The notes: generated by a model not told the origin, from the sequence alone. 64,000 nucleotides of DNA from Metabacillus sp. B2-18 (GCF_021117275.1 NZ_CP088245.1:4129501-4193500), one strand, 5' to 3'; positions 34,690 to 44,318 are shown, counted from the first letter of the stretch. A program made the numbers and translations.

Positions 34690-37600
34690 TTAAACTGCAA
34701 TTGTATCTTCTTGCTTCTTAACTTGATTTCTTTGCTTTTTTGATTTTCTAAAATAAAGAAGCTCATAAACAACTGGAATCACTACAAGAGTTAAGAGTGT
34801 AGCTACACTTAGTCCCCCAATTACTACAATGGCAAGACTTGCAGAAACTAAGTTTCCTGACTCTGCTTCTTTAAATAGTAGTGGTAGCATAGCTGAAATA
34901 GTAGCTACTGCTGTCATAATGATTGGTCTCATACGAATGGTTGCAGCTTCAACTACTGCATCACGAATAATCATCGTTTTCTCATTTTGCTTCACTCGAT
35001 CAAGTAGGACGATCGCATTTGTTACAACAATTCCGATTAACATAAGTGCCCCAAGTAATGCTGTTACATCAACGGAAATACCACTAATCATAATTCCTAG
35101 AATTGCACCAATTGCAGCTAGTGGAAGTGAGAACAGAATAGCAATCGGTGCACGGATTGTTTTAAACGTAATCACCATGATTAAGAACACAATTCCAATG
35201 GAAGCGAGCATTGTCATAAATAAGTCATTAAAGTCACTTGCTTGGTCTGCACTAGCCCCGCCAACAAACACGTCAATATCATCTGGAATGTCTATTCCTT
35301 CTGTTTCTTTATCTCCAAAAATCTTACTATTTACTTCAGTAGAAATTTCTGAAAGTTTTTCAGGATTTACATTAGCTGTTACCCTCACATATTGCTCACC
35401 ATCTTTATGGAATGTGCTAGTAGGCTCTTCAGTTTGTTGAAGCTGGGCAACCTTCGAAATAGTTGTCATTCCGTTTGCTGTCATAATCGGAACTTCAGAT
35501 AAGTCTTTTTCCGTGTCAGGTGTGTAAACAGGCTCAAGCATGACCATTGTTTGTTGATCATTTACTTCAATTGTGCCAAGCGGTGTTTGATTGAGCATAA
35601 CAGATGCTTGTTGTGCGATTTGATCGGCCTTAGCTAAGCTAGGATTAACAACAAAGGAATAAACTGTTTTTGTTTCTTCTTGGTTTGATGAAACCTTTTC
35701 AACTCCGTCAATACCGTTAATTTCTGCTGTGATTGTTTCTGAAAGATCTGTTAATTCCTTAACATCCTCACCAATTACATCTACGGTAATTGATGTAGAA
35801 CCGCCACTCATCATAGATGCTTCAGTTACTTCTAATGTAGCATCTTTATATTCTTCTTTCTGTGTGTTCACCTTGTCTATGAATGCCTGCATATCTGCAT
35901 CTTCTTTAAGAATTGCCATAATCTGAGTTTGAGTGGGATCTCCTACCTCACCATATTTTGCAGAATCTGCAGAGTTGCCAAGTTGCAAATAAACATTTTC
36001 AAGCTCATCTTGTTCCATCACAAATTCTTCAAGCTTTGATGACTCTTCTTTTACTTTTTCTATTGGTGTTTCATTAGGATATTTTAACGAAACATAAACA
36101 TAATCTGCTTTTGTTTTATCTACAGAGCCTTTAGGAAGTAACATATATCCCCCAATTGACCCTGCGAATAAAATAAATGATGTTAAAAGAACAACCCATT
36201 TATGATTCAGTGACCAAGTTAAAAATCTAGTAAACTTTACAGAAGGTTTGTGCTCTATCATTTTTGCATTTTTTAATAATCCTGCACTCATAACCGGAAC
36301 AATAGTTAAAGCAACGATTAGGGATGCTAGTAATGAATAAGTGATTGTTAAGGCGAATGGTAATAGGAAATCTTGTAAGCTGCCTCCTATTAATCCCATC
36401 GGTAAAAAGACAGCAACTGTTGTTAACGTCGATGAAGTGATTGCAGATCCTACTTCTTTCGTTGCATCTATGACCATCTTGACTGAAAACTTCTCAGTTT
36501 GAGCTCTTCTAAAGATGTTTTCTATAACAACAATACTATCATCTACTAAACGGCCTACCGCAACAGCTACTCCACCAAGTGTTAAAATATTTAATGTTAC
36601 ACCTGATTGTGCTAGTAGAAACAGTGTAAAACCTAATGACAATGGAATCGATACGATTGTAATTAATGTTGAGCGTAAGTTACGTAAAAAGATCATAATA
36701 ACAATAGTAGCAAAAAGTGCACCTAATAAAACTTCTTTAATCATACTGTGAACAGATGATTCAACCATATCTGCTGATGCTAAAACCACGGTTGTTTCTA
36801 ACTGATTGTATTTCTCGTTAATTTCTTCTGATACTTTCTCAGCCTCTTTACTGATTGTTACAGCATTCGATTGACTGTCTTTTGTAATAACAAAGGTTAA
36901 AGCATCAGAACCATTTACTTTTGTAAGATTATTATCTTGTTTTTCTATTTTAATTTCTGCTATATCTTTTAAAGCAGCGCCTGGGATAACCTCTGTATTT
37001 TCTAGTTTTTCAATTGTATTAACGTCACCAATCACTTTAATATTTGATGCTTTTCCATCAACTGTATTCTCAGCTATGGACGCTGAAACATTCTGTCCCT
37101 GAAGCAGCGTCATAATACTCTCAATAGATACCTGCTTTTCTGCCATCTTTTTCTCATCTAATTCAACGGATACAAAAGAAGGGATAATACCGTTTGTTTG
37201 AATATCTGCTACACCATCAATGTTTTTAAAATAAGGAACTATTTCATCTTGTGCATATTGAATGGTTTCTGGATTGATTCCTTTGTCAAATGTTAGAGCA
37301 ATGTATGATACTGGAATCATTGATGTATTAAGCTGGACAATATTGGGTTTCATGACGTTCTGAGGTAATTGAACATTCGCCAATGCTTCCTCGATTTCAC
37401 GTTTGGCTTCCTTCTTGTCAATTTTAGATTCTAGATGAATATCCACGGACGAATAGCCATCACCAGTAGTTGAAAAAACATTTCTTTTACCATTCACTCC
37501 GTCCATCGCATTTTCTATCGGGGTAGTAACTTGATCTTCCATCGTTTTTGCATCCACCCCGTTCCCCATCGTTACTACTGAGATGAACGGCTGATCTGCT

Positions 37601-37719
37601 GAAGGTAAAAACTCCATTGGTAATCGAAAATAACTTAAAACTCCCATCACTAAAATCAATGTAGACATTAAGAAAACAGCTGCTTTGTTTTTAAATGACC
37701 ATTTTGTAAACCAAGACAT
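34690..37719 (-). CDS. RND-superfamily efflux transporter (SwrC/AcrB-like)
   Basis: This 1009-residue protein has the HAE1 layout: helix 1 (WSFKNKAAVFLMSTLILVMGVLSYFRLP), a large extracytoplasmic loop, helices 2-6, a second loop and helices 8-12. Proton-relay residues are seen in GGVAVAVGRLVDDSIVVIENIFRR and in the TTVAVFLPMG region. I start at MSWFTKW (37719) because AAAGGAG lies 9 bases before it; the upstream open frame lacks a site. B. subtilis SwrC (YerP) exports surfactin and works without an outer-membrane channel. No membrane-fusion partner is adjacent. The substrate is unknown. Confidence 0.9.
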   Translation of the reverse strand: MSWFTKWSFKNKAAVFLMSTLILVMGVLSYFRLPMEFLPSADQPFISVVTMGNGVDAKTMEDQVTTPIENAMDGVNGKRNVFSTTGDGYSSVDIHLESKIDKKEAKREIEEALANVQLPQNVMKPNIVQLNTSMIPVSYIALTFDKGINPETIQYAQDEIVPYFKNIDGVADIQTNGIIPSFVSVELDEKKMAEKQVSIESIMTLLQGQNVSASIAENTVDGKASNIKVIGDVNTIEKLENTEVIPGAALKDIAEIKIEKQDNNLTKVNGSDALTFVITKDSQSNAVTISKEAEKVSEEINEKYNQLETTVVLASADMVESSVHSMIKEVLLGALFATIVIMIFLRNLRSTLITIVSIPLSLGFTLFLLAQSGVTLNILTLGGVAVAVGRLVDDSIVVIENIFRRAQTEKFSVKMVIDATKEVGSAITSSTLTTVAVFLPMGLIGGSLQDFLLPFALTITYSLLASLIVALTIVPVMSAGLLKNAKMIEHKPSVKFTRFLTWSLNHKWVVLLTSFILFAGSIGGYMLLPKGSVDKTKADYVYVSLKYPNETPIEKVKEESSKLEEFVMEQDELENVYLQLGNSADSAKYGEVGDPTQTQIMAILKEDADMQAFIDKVNTQKEEYKDATLEVTEASMMSGGSTSITVDVIGEDVKELTDLSETITAEINGIDGVEKVSSNQEETKTVYSFVVNPSLAKADQIAQQASVMLNQTPLGTIEVNDQQTMVMLEPVYTPDTEKDLSEVPIMTANGMTTISKVAQLQQTEEPTSTFHKDGEQYVRVTANVNPEKLSEISTEVNSKIFGDKETEGIDIPDDIDVFVGGASADQASDFNDLFMTMLASIGIVFLIMVITFKTIRAPIAILFSLPLAAIGAILGIMISGISVDVTALLGALMLIGIVVTNAIVLLDRVKQNEKTMIIRDAVVEAATIRMRPIIMTAVATISAMLPLLFKEAESGNLVSASLAIVVIGGLSVATLLTLVVIPVVYELLYFRKSKKQRNQVKKQEDTIAV

Positions 37720-37980
37720 AATATAAAACTCCTTTTTCTTGTTTTTTTGGCTAAGTACGGGTGAATCTCTTAACTCCTTCCTAATCATAGGTAAAATTTG
37801 TCATATCAAGTTAGTTACTACAGTCATTATTTTAATAACAAAAAGTGGAAGCGTTAAATGACCTGAGGTGTAAAATCATCTACGGCTTGAGACGTATTAT
37901 GAAATTAAAAATAAAACAATTATGATCTTTCGCTCTCAACCTAGGAATGAAAATGGTTCCCCTCTCCCATAATGTAGATA

Positions 37981-38141
37981 CCACAAACAGTGAGTATATA
38001 ACGTGTCTTTTATTGGTGGTTTTACCCTGTAAATAAAACTGTTGGAATGAATTTGGTGTACAACCTATTGTTAGCTCTCTTTCTAAGAGATGACTACGAA
38101 CAGAAAAATGTCTAATTTCAAATTCATTCCACTGTTTGTGG
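37981..38141 (+). ncRNA. Candidate IS110 bridge RNA segment
   Basis: The non-coding stretch just 5' of the IS110 recombinase folds into nested stems. CCACAAACAG (37981) pairs perfectly with CTGTTTGTGG (38132). Within it a hairpin is closed by TTTTATT/AATAAAA (about 38009-38036). A second is closed by GGAATGAATTTG (38044) with CAAATTCATTCC (38119), a perfect 12-bp stem around 63 bases. Two internal-loop hairpins next to each other, 160 nt overall and upstream of the recombinase, fit the plan of the bridge RNA of IS621-like IS110 elements. The exact ends and guide loops were not resolved. Confidence 0.55.
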
Positions 38142-38157
38142 AATAATCTTATCGAAG

Positions 38158-39306
38158 GTGAATAAAGTGGAGACTTTACACAAATGTTGTGCCGGTTTGG
38201 ATGTTCACTCAGAAACCATTGTTGCTTGTGTATTACTAGGTGATTCAGAAACTGATATGGAAAAAGTGATTGAAACTTTCCCAACTTTAACCAAGGATTT
38301 ATTTCGTCTTCTTAAATGGTTAGAAGAAAAAGAAGTTACTCATATTGCAATGGAAAGTACGGGAGTTTATTGGAAACCAGTTTACAACATCTTAGAAGAT
38401 TTTTTTGACATTACTTTGGCTAATGCACAAAGAATTAAAAACGTTCCAGGTCGGAAGACAGATGTTTCGGACGCAGAATGGATAGCCAAATTATTAAGAC
38501 ATGGACTAATTGAAAAAAGCTTTGTCCCTCCAGAAGACTTTCGAAATCTACGAGATTTGACACGGCTTAGAAAGAAATGGATTGGGCACATGACATCTGA
38601 GAAGAACCGAATTCAAAAAGTGTTAGAGACTTCAAACATTAAATTAAGTACAGTTATTTCAGATGTATTTGGTGTTTCAGGAAGGAAACTCTTAGAACAA
38701 CTAATATTTGAAGGTTTTATTGATCAGGAAGAAGTTGAAAAAAAGATACATGGAAGAATGGCTCATAAAAAACAATTGATTACTGATTCATTATTCGGTA
38801 CATTAAATGACCATCAACTTTTTCTAATTAAACAATCCTGGATGCATATTACCTATCTAGAAACGTTAATATCCGATATTGAGAAAAGGATCGATGAAAT
38901 TTTACTAGATTATCAGGAAGAGGTTCAACTTCTAATCACAATGCCGGGTATTAAAAAAGATACAGCAGCAGTCATCATTGCAGAAATTGGAGTAGATATG
39001 GGACAGTTTCCAACTTCTAAACATCTCGCTTCATGGGCAGGGTTGTCACCTGGAAATCATGAAAGTGCAGGAAAAAGAAAAAGTACAAGAACGGTTAGAG
39101 GAAATCCACATATTAAATCTGCATTGTGCGAAGCTGCATGGGCTGTTTCAAGGAGTCGTAATAAAAGGTTGGGAATCAAATATTGGTCGTTGGCTGCGAG
39201 AAGAGGAAAGAAAAAAGCACTCGTTGCCATAGGGCATCGAATGCTTACGATTGTCTATCATATGCTTCAGAACAAAGAACCCTACCAGGAGTTAACTTCA
39301 AATTAG
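38158..39306 (+). CDS. IS110 family transposase (DEDD recombinase)
   Basis: The N-terminal RuvC-like DEDD domain is seen in AGLDVHSETIVACVL (first Asp), MESTGVYWKPVYNIL (Glu) and KTDVSDAEWIAKLL (DxxD). The C-terminal transposase_20 domain has MPGIKKDTAAVIIAEIG, HLASWAGLSPGNHESAGKRK and the Ser-bearing stretch GNPHIKSALCEAAW. At 382 residues it is intact. GTG at 38158 is possible; GTG at 38167 (VETLHKCCAGLDVHSE) has better spacing from GAAGGTG. Confidence 0.93.
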   Translation: MNKVETLHKCCAGLDVHSETIVACVLLGDSETDMEKVIETFPTLTKDLFRLLKWLEEKEVTHIAMESTGVYWKPVYNILEDFFDITLANAQRIKNVPGRKTDVSDAEWIAKLLRHGLIEKSFVPPEDFRNLRDLTRLRKKWIGHMTSEKNRIQKVLETSNIKLSTVISDVFGVSGRKLLEQLIFEGFIDQEEVEKKIHGRMAHKKQLITDSLFGTLNDHQLFLIKQSWMHITYLETLISDIEKRIDEILLDYQEEVQLLITMPGIKKDTAAVIIAEIGVDMGQFPTSKHLASWAGLSPGNHESAGKRKSTRTVRGNPHIKSALCEAAWAVSRSRNKRLGIKYWSLAARRGKKKALVAIGHRMLTIVYHMLQNKEPYQELTSN

Positions 39307-39440
39307 CATTATAGACAAAAAATAGAAAAGTTAAACGAGAAACCGTAAGGTACGGTAGCTCTGCTTTCCTATTGCCAAATTTAATTATCTATAGCTTAAT
39401 CAAAGTTGATCAAGTTTAAACAAGTAATTTATTTTCACAG

Positions 39441-39469
39441 AAAAAAGACAGACTATTGTCTGCCTTTTT
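39441..39469 (-). terminator. Terminator after acetyltransferase
   Basis: On the minus strand AAAGGCAGAC pairs with GTCTGTCTTT (one G-U) and a T-run follows. Confidence 0.75.
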
Positions 39470-39485
39470 CAACGTATTTCATATA

Positions 39486-39884
39486 TTATTTTTTTCTTGG
39501 GATACTAAACCCATTATTTATTGATGTAAATCCGATTTTTGGATAATATTCCATTGCTTCAGGAGCAGAAAGCAATAAAAGTGACACCTCTTCTCCTATT
39601 TCGTCTTGTAATAGTTGTATAAGGTTCTTACCTATTCCAGCTTTTTGATGATTCTTATCGACTGCTAGATCTGATAGATAACAGCAATAACTAAAATCTG
39701 TAATCGCTCTCGCCACGCCAATAACTTTATTGTCTGCTCGTGCTGTTATGACAATATCTGCCATTTCGATCATTTTTTGTAGTCGGTCTAAATCATCAAC
39801 AGGTCTTCGTATTCCGGAAGCTTTAAAAACTTGTGAAAGCTCAGTTACATCAATGTTATCGTGGACTTTGTATGTATAATTCAT
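39486..39884 (-). CDS. GNAT family N-acetyltransferase
   Basis: This 132-residue single-domain GNAT enzyme shows the core strands VIGVARAITDFSYCCYLSDLAVDKNHQKAGIGKNLIQLLQDEIG, with the acetyl-CoA loop QKAGIG, and the ending SAPEAMEYYPKIGF, where the Tyr is the usual general acid. It resembles small YhbS/PhnO-like acetyltransferases. It sits alone between the IS110 element and the 52-bp repeat array. The 39885-40090 gap upstream of it shows no gene. Confidence 0.87.
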   Translation of the reverse strand: MNYTYKVHDNIDVTELSQVFKASGIRRPVDDLDRLQKMIEMADIVITARADNKVIGVARAITDFSYCCYLSDLAVDKNHQKAGIGKNLIQLLQDEIGEEVSLLLLSAPEAMEYYPKIGFTSINNGFSIPRKK

Positions 39885-40099
39885 CTACGTTTCCCCTTTG
39901 TGTTTTTTCTAAGTATATAATGAAGAGAATCGTTATAAAAGTGGTTTTTTTGGGGAATTTTCTCTTGAATTCGGTTATGAGGTTACTTGTATGCTACTCA
40001 GTGGGTTTGTAACGTTAGACAATTTGAAAGAAAAGAGAAATCAGTTCAAATTAAGGAAGAATTTGTACAAGATCTTGCTGGTGAGGGATGTGTTTTCTG

Positions 40100-40473
40100 G
40101 ATTTAGACACTGTTTCGAGACACAAGTTTGATCCTTCCCGCTCTGCTTTCTGTCTCGATTCACCTACTATCGGGACCCATTTTCTCTGCTTGCTCTGGTT
40201 TCTGTCTCGATTCATCTACTATCGGGACCCATTTTCTCTGCTCGCTTTGGTTTCTGTCCCGATTCCCCCACTATCTAGACACAACTTGACTGCTCTCTCT
40301 ATTTTCTGTCCCGATTCCCCCACTATCGGGACCCATTTTCTCTGCTCGCTTAGATTTCTGTCTCGATTCATCTACTATCGGGACCCATTTTCTCTGCTCG
40401 CTTTGGTTTCTGTCCCGATTCCCCCACTATCTAGACACAACTTGACTGCTCTCTCTATTTTCTGTCCCGATTC
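40100..40473. repeat. 52-bp palindromic tandem array, segment 1
   Basis: Units recur with exact 52-base spacing; the shared GTCYCG starts at 40152, 40204, 40256, 40308, 40360, 40412 and 40464, with a decayed unit before 40152. Each unit holds a dyad of the form GTCYCGAT-(9)-ATCGRGAC. Both GTCTCGAT/ATCGAGAC and GTCCCGAT/ATCGGGAC occur in the whole array, which keeps pairing. The segment between 40206 and about 40308 is repeated three units later, so three-unit blocks were duplicated. The last unit is cut at 40473 by the IS21 element. Confidence 0.92.
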
Positions 40474-40526
40474 TGTAAATGTCAAGCTAACGATGTACAA
40501 TTTTGATCATTTAAGAATGTATAAAA

Positions 40527-41282
40527 TTAATCATCATCTTCTTTTGCTAAGTGATCTTTAATTCTGTAAGATGGACCAACAATGTTGACGACTGTGGCGT
40601 GGTGTAATACACGATCCAATATTGCATTTGCTAATTTAGAATCCTGGAACACCGCATCCCACTCTTTAAAGCTAATATTTGTAGTTAAGATTGTACTTTT
40701 CTTTTCATATCTCAAATCAATTAGCTGAAAGAATAGTTTTGCATCTTCTTTGTCAATTGGAAGGTAACCAATTTCATCAATAATTAGTAATTTATATTTC
40801 CCATAGTGCTTTAATCGAGACTCTAAGCGATTTTCTAGCTTTGCCTTTTTCAAGTTTAAGATAAGTTCATTACATTTAATAAAATAGGTACTTGTTCGTT
40901 TTTTGGCTGCAGCGATTCCAATCGAAGTCGCTAAGTGAGTTTTGCCAACACCACTAGTCCCCATAAAGATAATATTCTGTTTATCTTCGATAAAACGCAG
41001 AGAAAGAAAATCAAGAATTTGTTGTTTATTTATCGTTGGTTGAAAATCAAAGTTAAACTCATTTATCTCTTTACGGTGGGGAAATGCCCCCACCTTAACC
41101 ATTGAATTTATCATTGTTTTCTCACGAACATCTATTTCATAGTTCGTTAATTTCATCAATGTGTCAACGAGAGATAATTCATTCTTGGTACTAAAATCAA
41201 TGGTATCGTTAAGATGAGTAATCATCTGTTTTAAGTTTAAATATTCCAAATTACTTACTAATTGTTGATAACTACTATTCAA
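40527..41282 (-). CDS. istB: IS21 helper ATPase IstB
   Basis: This AAA+ ATPase assists IstA in target choice and strand transfer. The Walker A motif is FMGTSGVGKTHLATS, Walker B is LLIIDEIGYLP, and sensor residues follow in TILTTNISFKEW. The C-terminal NAILDRVLHHATVVNIVG is typical of IstB. The frame opens at an ATG (41297), but GAGGTG lies 7 bases before the TTG at 41282 (LNSSYQQL), so I prefer that start, giving 251 residues. It overlaps the end of istA. Confidence 0.93.
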   Translation of the reverse strand: MNSSYQQLVSNLEYLNLKQMITHLNDTIDFSTKNELSLVDTLMKLTNYEIDVREKTMINSMVKVGAFPHRKEINEFNFDFQPTINKQQILDFLSLRFIEDKQNIIFMGTSGVGKTHLATSIGIAAAKKRTSTYFIKCNELILNLKKAKLENRLESRLKHYGKYKLLIIDEIGYLPIDKEDAKLFFQLIDLRYEKKSTILTTNISFKEWDAVFQDSKLANAILDRVLHHATVVNIVGPSYRIKDHLAKEDDD

Positions 41283-42573
41283 TTTTATACACCTCATCCA
41301 TTGCCAGTAGATTCTTTTTAGCTAGCTCATCAATATCAGGATAGTCTGGCATTCCCCGTGACAATACGTCTGTATAATGTTCTTCCTTATAATTCAGTAC
41401 CTTATTACTGATTCGATGTTGAGCGATCAAATCCGTGTTATAATATACATGTATGTGATCGTCATAGACTTGTAAACCAACGGTTTTCCCTTTGTATTCA
41501 GCTGGTACTGAATACTGGTTTGATTTGTACGTAATCATGCTCGCAGGGTTAACCTTTACAAGCTTGTGTTTGATCTTATAAGAGTCTCTTATTTCTTTCC
41601 TTGGTAGGGGGAGTAAGTGACTCTTTTCTTGTTTTAAAGCAAGTATTGGAATCTTTCTATTTCCTTGATTAAAACTTTGATTATGGCGTTCACAAAGCTT
41701 TTGAACAAATTGGTGAAGTCCTTCGTAAGTGAATTTCCCCTGATAAGCATGAATCTCATCTAAGAGCTTCATAATACTCTCTACTTTCCCTTTTGTCCTT
41801 GGCCTTCCTGCAATACAAGGTTTGATTTCAAATCCACTATCACTGGCAAACTGTTCAAATCGTTCATTAACCACTCCTTTTGAATACTCTGTTCTATGTT
41901 CATCCATTACTGTTTTCATATTGTCCGTTAAAATGATCTTTGGTACTCCACCAATTGCTTCAAAGCACTCCATCAAAAAGGACATTAATATACTTTGTGA
42001 TTTGGACATGGTTAAACCATAAGACTTAAACCTTGAATTTCCTAACACCAACACTCCTACATTAACGTGTATAATCTCCCCATCACACGTTATGTATTTT
42101 ATGTTCTCCTTCCAGTCGAATTGAGCCTGTTCCCCCGGAGGGGTTTCATAACGAACAACAGATTGTGTTGCTTGAGTTCTTTTACCATCGGTAAAATATG
42201 CTTGGAACTCAGGTTTGTTTGATATGTATCGTCGGAAAGATGACTGGGAACAGTTCAAACTATGGTTATCCTTTAAGTACTCCCAAAGAACTCTCTTGTA
42301 GTAAAAAGTTTGTATTGAATCCTTTGAGAGTAGGTCTGATATAACTTCATATAACTCATCTATTCTAGATTTTCTATTACGGGTTTTACTTGGCCCCTTT
42401 CCATTTAAATATCGATCCACAGTCCTCCGATCTACTCCCAATTCTCGCCCTATCTTACTTTTATTTATTTTCATGTTTAAGCTCTCCATTAGAAATTTTA
42501 ACTTTGGTAAATCTTCTAGACTTTTTACTTCTATCTCTGTCGTTAAATCTAGCTGTACATGCATTCTCTCCAC
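41275..42573 (-). CDS. istA: IS21 transposase IstA
   Basis: The N-terminal helix-turn-helix (NKSKIGRELGVDRRTVDRYLNGKG, about 35-58) is followed by the DDE integrase core. Catalytic residues are suggested by AQFDWKENIKY (first Asp), ILTDNMKTV (second Asp) and KGKVESIMKLLDEI (Glu). The C-terminal Mu-type beta-barrel comes last. At 432 residues it looks complete. It is followed by istB with a short overlap, the standard IS21 order. Confidence 0.93.
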   Translation of the reverse strand: MERMHVQLDLTTEIEVKSLEDLPKLKFLMESLNMKINKSKIGRELGVDRRTVDRYLNGKGPSKTRNRKSRIDELYEVISDLLSKDSIQTFYYKRVLWEYLKDNHSLNCSQSSFRRYISNKPEFQAYFTDGKRTQATQSVVRYETPPGEQAQFDWKENIKYITCDGEIIHVNVGVLVLGNSRFKSYGLTMSKSQSILMSFLMECFEAIGGVPKIILTDNMKTVMDEHRTEYSKGVVNERFEQFASDSGFEIKPCIAGRPRTKGKVESIMKLLDEIHAYQGKFTYEGLHQFVQKLCERHNQSFNQGNRKIPILALKQEKSHLLPLPRKEIRDSYKIKHKLVKVNPASMITYKSNQYSVPAEYKGKTVGLQVYDDHIHVYYNTDLIAQHRISNKVLNYKEEHYTDVLSRGMPDYPDIDELAKKNLLAMDEVYKIE

Positions 42574-42655
42574 CTCAAACTAAGTATGCATGTACATCAC
42601 AAAACTGTACATTCTTATGTAATCATCTTTGTTCATTTTTAAATTAGCATTTATA

Positions 42656-42852
42656 CCGATTCCCCCACTATCGGGACCCATTTTCTCTGCTCGCTTTGGT
42701 TTCTGTCTCGATTCTGCCACTATCAAGACTTATTTTCTCTTCCCGCTCTGCTTTCTGTCCCGATTCTGCCACTATCGAGACTCTTTTTCTCTTCCCGCTC
42801 TGCTTTCTGTCCCGATTCTGCCACTATCGAGACTCTTTTTCTCTTCCCGCTC
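42656..42852. repeat. 52-bp palindromic tandem array, segment 2
   Basis: After the IS21 target copy, GTCYCG recurs at 42705, 42757 and 42809. The units here read GATTCTGCCACTATCGAGAC with the inter-palindrome text TCTTTTTCTCTTCCCGCTCTG. The segment ends at TCCCGCTC (42845-42852), the IS256 target copy. Confidence 0.92.
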
Positions 42853-42964
42853 AGTCAAGTCCAGAATATTGTGTAAATTTAATACAATGTTTTCAACTAC
42901 TACATTTGGATATGTGTATTATCCCCTACATTTTTTTTTGCGTAAATTCCATGGGCTTTCACTT

Positions 42965-43022
42965 ACATATCCAGGGAAGGCTGTCAAAGGTTCCTCACTT
43001 TGACAGTCTTTCCTGGATATGT
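42965..43022 (-). terminator. Long hairpin downstream of the IS256 transposase
   Basis: Two 25-base arms starting ACATATCCAGGGAAGGCTGT pair almost perfectly around an 8-base loop. It lies 30 bases past the transposase stop, inside the element, without a strong T-run. It may end transposase mRNA or block impinging transcription. Confidence 0.6.
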
Positions 43023-43052
43023 GATCATTCCATAATGGAAGCTACGAAAAAA

Positions 43053-44219
43053 TTAGCATCTTCTTATAGATTTTGTAGAGTAAACAGATTCTTGGTATTC
43101 CATTAAAACAGCTCCTACTAAACGAAAAGCAGATTGTGTGTTTGGGAAGATACGAATAACTCTTTCTCTTCTTCGTACTTCTTGATTTAATCGTTCAAGA
43201 GAGTTCGTACTTCGTATATGAGGGCGCATATTCACTGGATGATTCATATATTGAATGGTATCTTCGAACCCTTCATCGAAAATAGTAAGAGCCTTTTCGT
43301 ACTTTGGATTATTTCCAAATTGAGTCATCAGTTCATTCTTAAAGGTTCTGATATCTTCAACAGTGATTGCCTCAAACACACGCTTGATCATCATACGAAT
43401 ATCAGCTGAATCCTTTTTGGGCAACTTTTCAATAATGTTCCTTTTAAAATGAACATTACACCTTTGCCAGCTAGTACCTAAAAATTCACGTTGTATGGCT
43501 TTTTGTAAGCCTTGGTGAGCATCTGATATCACTAGTTTCGGAGACTGAAGTCCTCGTGATTTTAGCTGTTGAAGGAAGCGACTCCAACTCTCGTAATTCT
43601 CTGCATGATCAATACTTAGACCAAGTATTTCACGCTGGCCCTTATCTGTAATAGCTGTGGCAATATAAACAGCCTTTGAGACCACCTTATGGTGTTCTCT
43701 CACTTTGATATACATGGCATCTACAAAAAGATAGGGATAATATTTGACGTTTAAAGGACGCTTTGCCCAATCATTTACGATTGGATCTAATTTCAAGGTC
43801 AATGAAGAAACAAACGATTTTGAGACAGATTTACCACATAGCTGTTCAACTATTTGTGTTACCTTGCGTGTTGAGACCCCATTAATAACCATTTCCAACA
43901 TGGAGATCACTAAAGCTTGATCACATCTAGCATATTTTTCAAAAACTGTAGTCGAAAACTCACCATCACGAGTTCTCGGCACCTTGAGTTGTATCTTGCC
44001 GATACTCATAATTAATTCACGTTCATAGTAGCCGTTGCGATAGTCACGACGGGCTGCAGAGCGTTCATAAGAAGCAGCATGTAGATAATCATCTCTCTCT
44101 TTTTCCATAAACTCATTTAAGACCAAAACAATTGCTGATTTAACTACTGCATCAATATCAGAATTTAATACAGAATCTTTTAAAACTTCCAAATCTAGGT
44201 TAAACTGTAACTGGGTCAT
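43053..44219 (-). CDS. IS256 family transposase
   Basis: This 388-residue mutator-type transposase has the DDE core: the first Asp in YPYLFVDAMYIKVRE, the second in PKLVISDAHQGLQKAI, the typical WQRCNVHFKRNIIEKLP, and Glu in STNSLERLNQEVRRRERVIRIFPN. The N-terminal RDYRNGYYERELIMSIGKIQLKVPRTRDGEF is the family opening. It appears intact, so the element may be active. Confidence 0.94.
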   Translation of the reverse strand: MTQLQFNLDLEVLKDSVLNSDIDAVVKSAIVLVLNEFMEKERDDYLHAASYERSAARRDYRNGYYERELIMSIGKIQLKVPRTRDGEFSTTVFEKYARCDQALVISMLEMVINGVSTRKVTQIVEQLCGKSVSKSFVSSLTLKLDPIVNDWAKRPLNVKYYPYLFVDAMYIKVREHHKVVSKAVYIATAITDKGQREILGLSIDHAENYESWSRFLQQLKSRGLQSPKLVISDAHQGLQKAIQREFLGTSWQRCNVHFKRNIIEKLPKKDSADIRMMIKRVFEAITVEDIRTFKNELMTQFGNNPKYEKALTIFDEGFEDTIQYMNHPVNMRPHIRSTNSLERLNQEVRRRERVIRIFPNTQSAFRLVGAVLMEYQESVYSTKSIRRC

Positions 44220-44318
44220 CTTATTCCTCTTTTCATGTTTATCGTAGCTGAAAACATTGTAGCCAAGAGTGAATAAAATGAACCCTTTTTCTTTTTACAC
44301 AATTATACGGACTTAATC

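Larger units (their letters stand above)
37981..39306 (+). mobile_element. IS110-family insertion sequence (minimum extent)
   Basis: The element includes at least the structured non-coding segment and the recombinase. Family members lack clear terminal inverted repeats and target duplications, so the outer ends cannot be placed by eye. The left end probably lies in 37800-37980 and the right end in 39307-39430. It lies between the RND pump gene and an acetyltransferase gene without disrupting either. Confidence 0.7.
40474..42655 (-). mobile_element. IS21-family insertion sequence with 7-bp target duplication
   Basis: The ends are TGTAAATG (left) and CATTTATA (right), related inverted repeats. 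CCGATTC flanks both sides (40467-40473 and 42656-42662). Removing the element and one copy of CCGATTC restores a repeat unit of exactly 52 bases. It carries istA and istB, both apparently intact, on the minus strand. Confidence 0.92.
42853..44318 (-). mobile_element. IS256-family insertion sequence with 8-bp target duplication
   Basis: Imperfect 25-bp terminal inverted repeats are seen: the left end reads AGTCAAGTCCAGAATATTGT and the right end, inverted, reads GATTAAGTCCGTATAATTGT. TCCCGCTC flanks both sides (42845-42852, 44319-44326). From GTCCCG at 42809 to the left target copy plus from the right copy to GTCCCG at 44335 totals 52 bases, so the element landed inside one repeat unit. Confidence 0.92.

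Noticed and set aside
34829..35440. A 203-codon plus-strand frame
   Set aside because: It is antisense to the well-supported RND transporter gene and Ser/Ile-rich, as expected of a shadow frame.
37880..38284. A 134-codon minus-strand frame
   Set aside because: It is antisense to the IS110 recombinase start and the structured non-coding segment, with no recognisable protein features.
40088..40561. A 157-codon plus-strand frame with repeated SRFIYYRDPFSLLALVSVP text
   Set aside because: It is the translation of the 52-bp repeats, possible only because 52-base units cycle through frames without stops. It lacks a ribosome site and runs into the IS21 end.
42629..43106. Two overlapping plus-strand frames over array segment 2
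   Set aside because: They are shadows of the same 52-bp repeats and run into the IS256 element.
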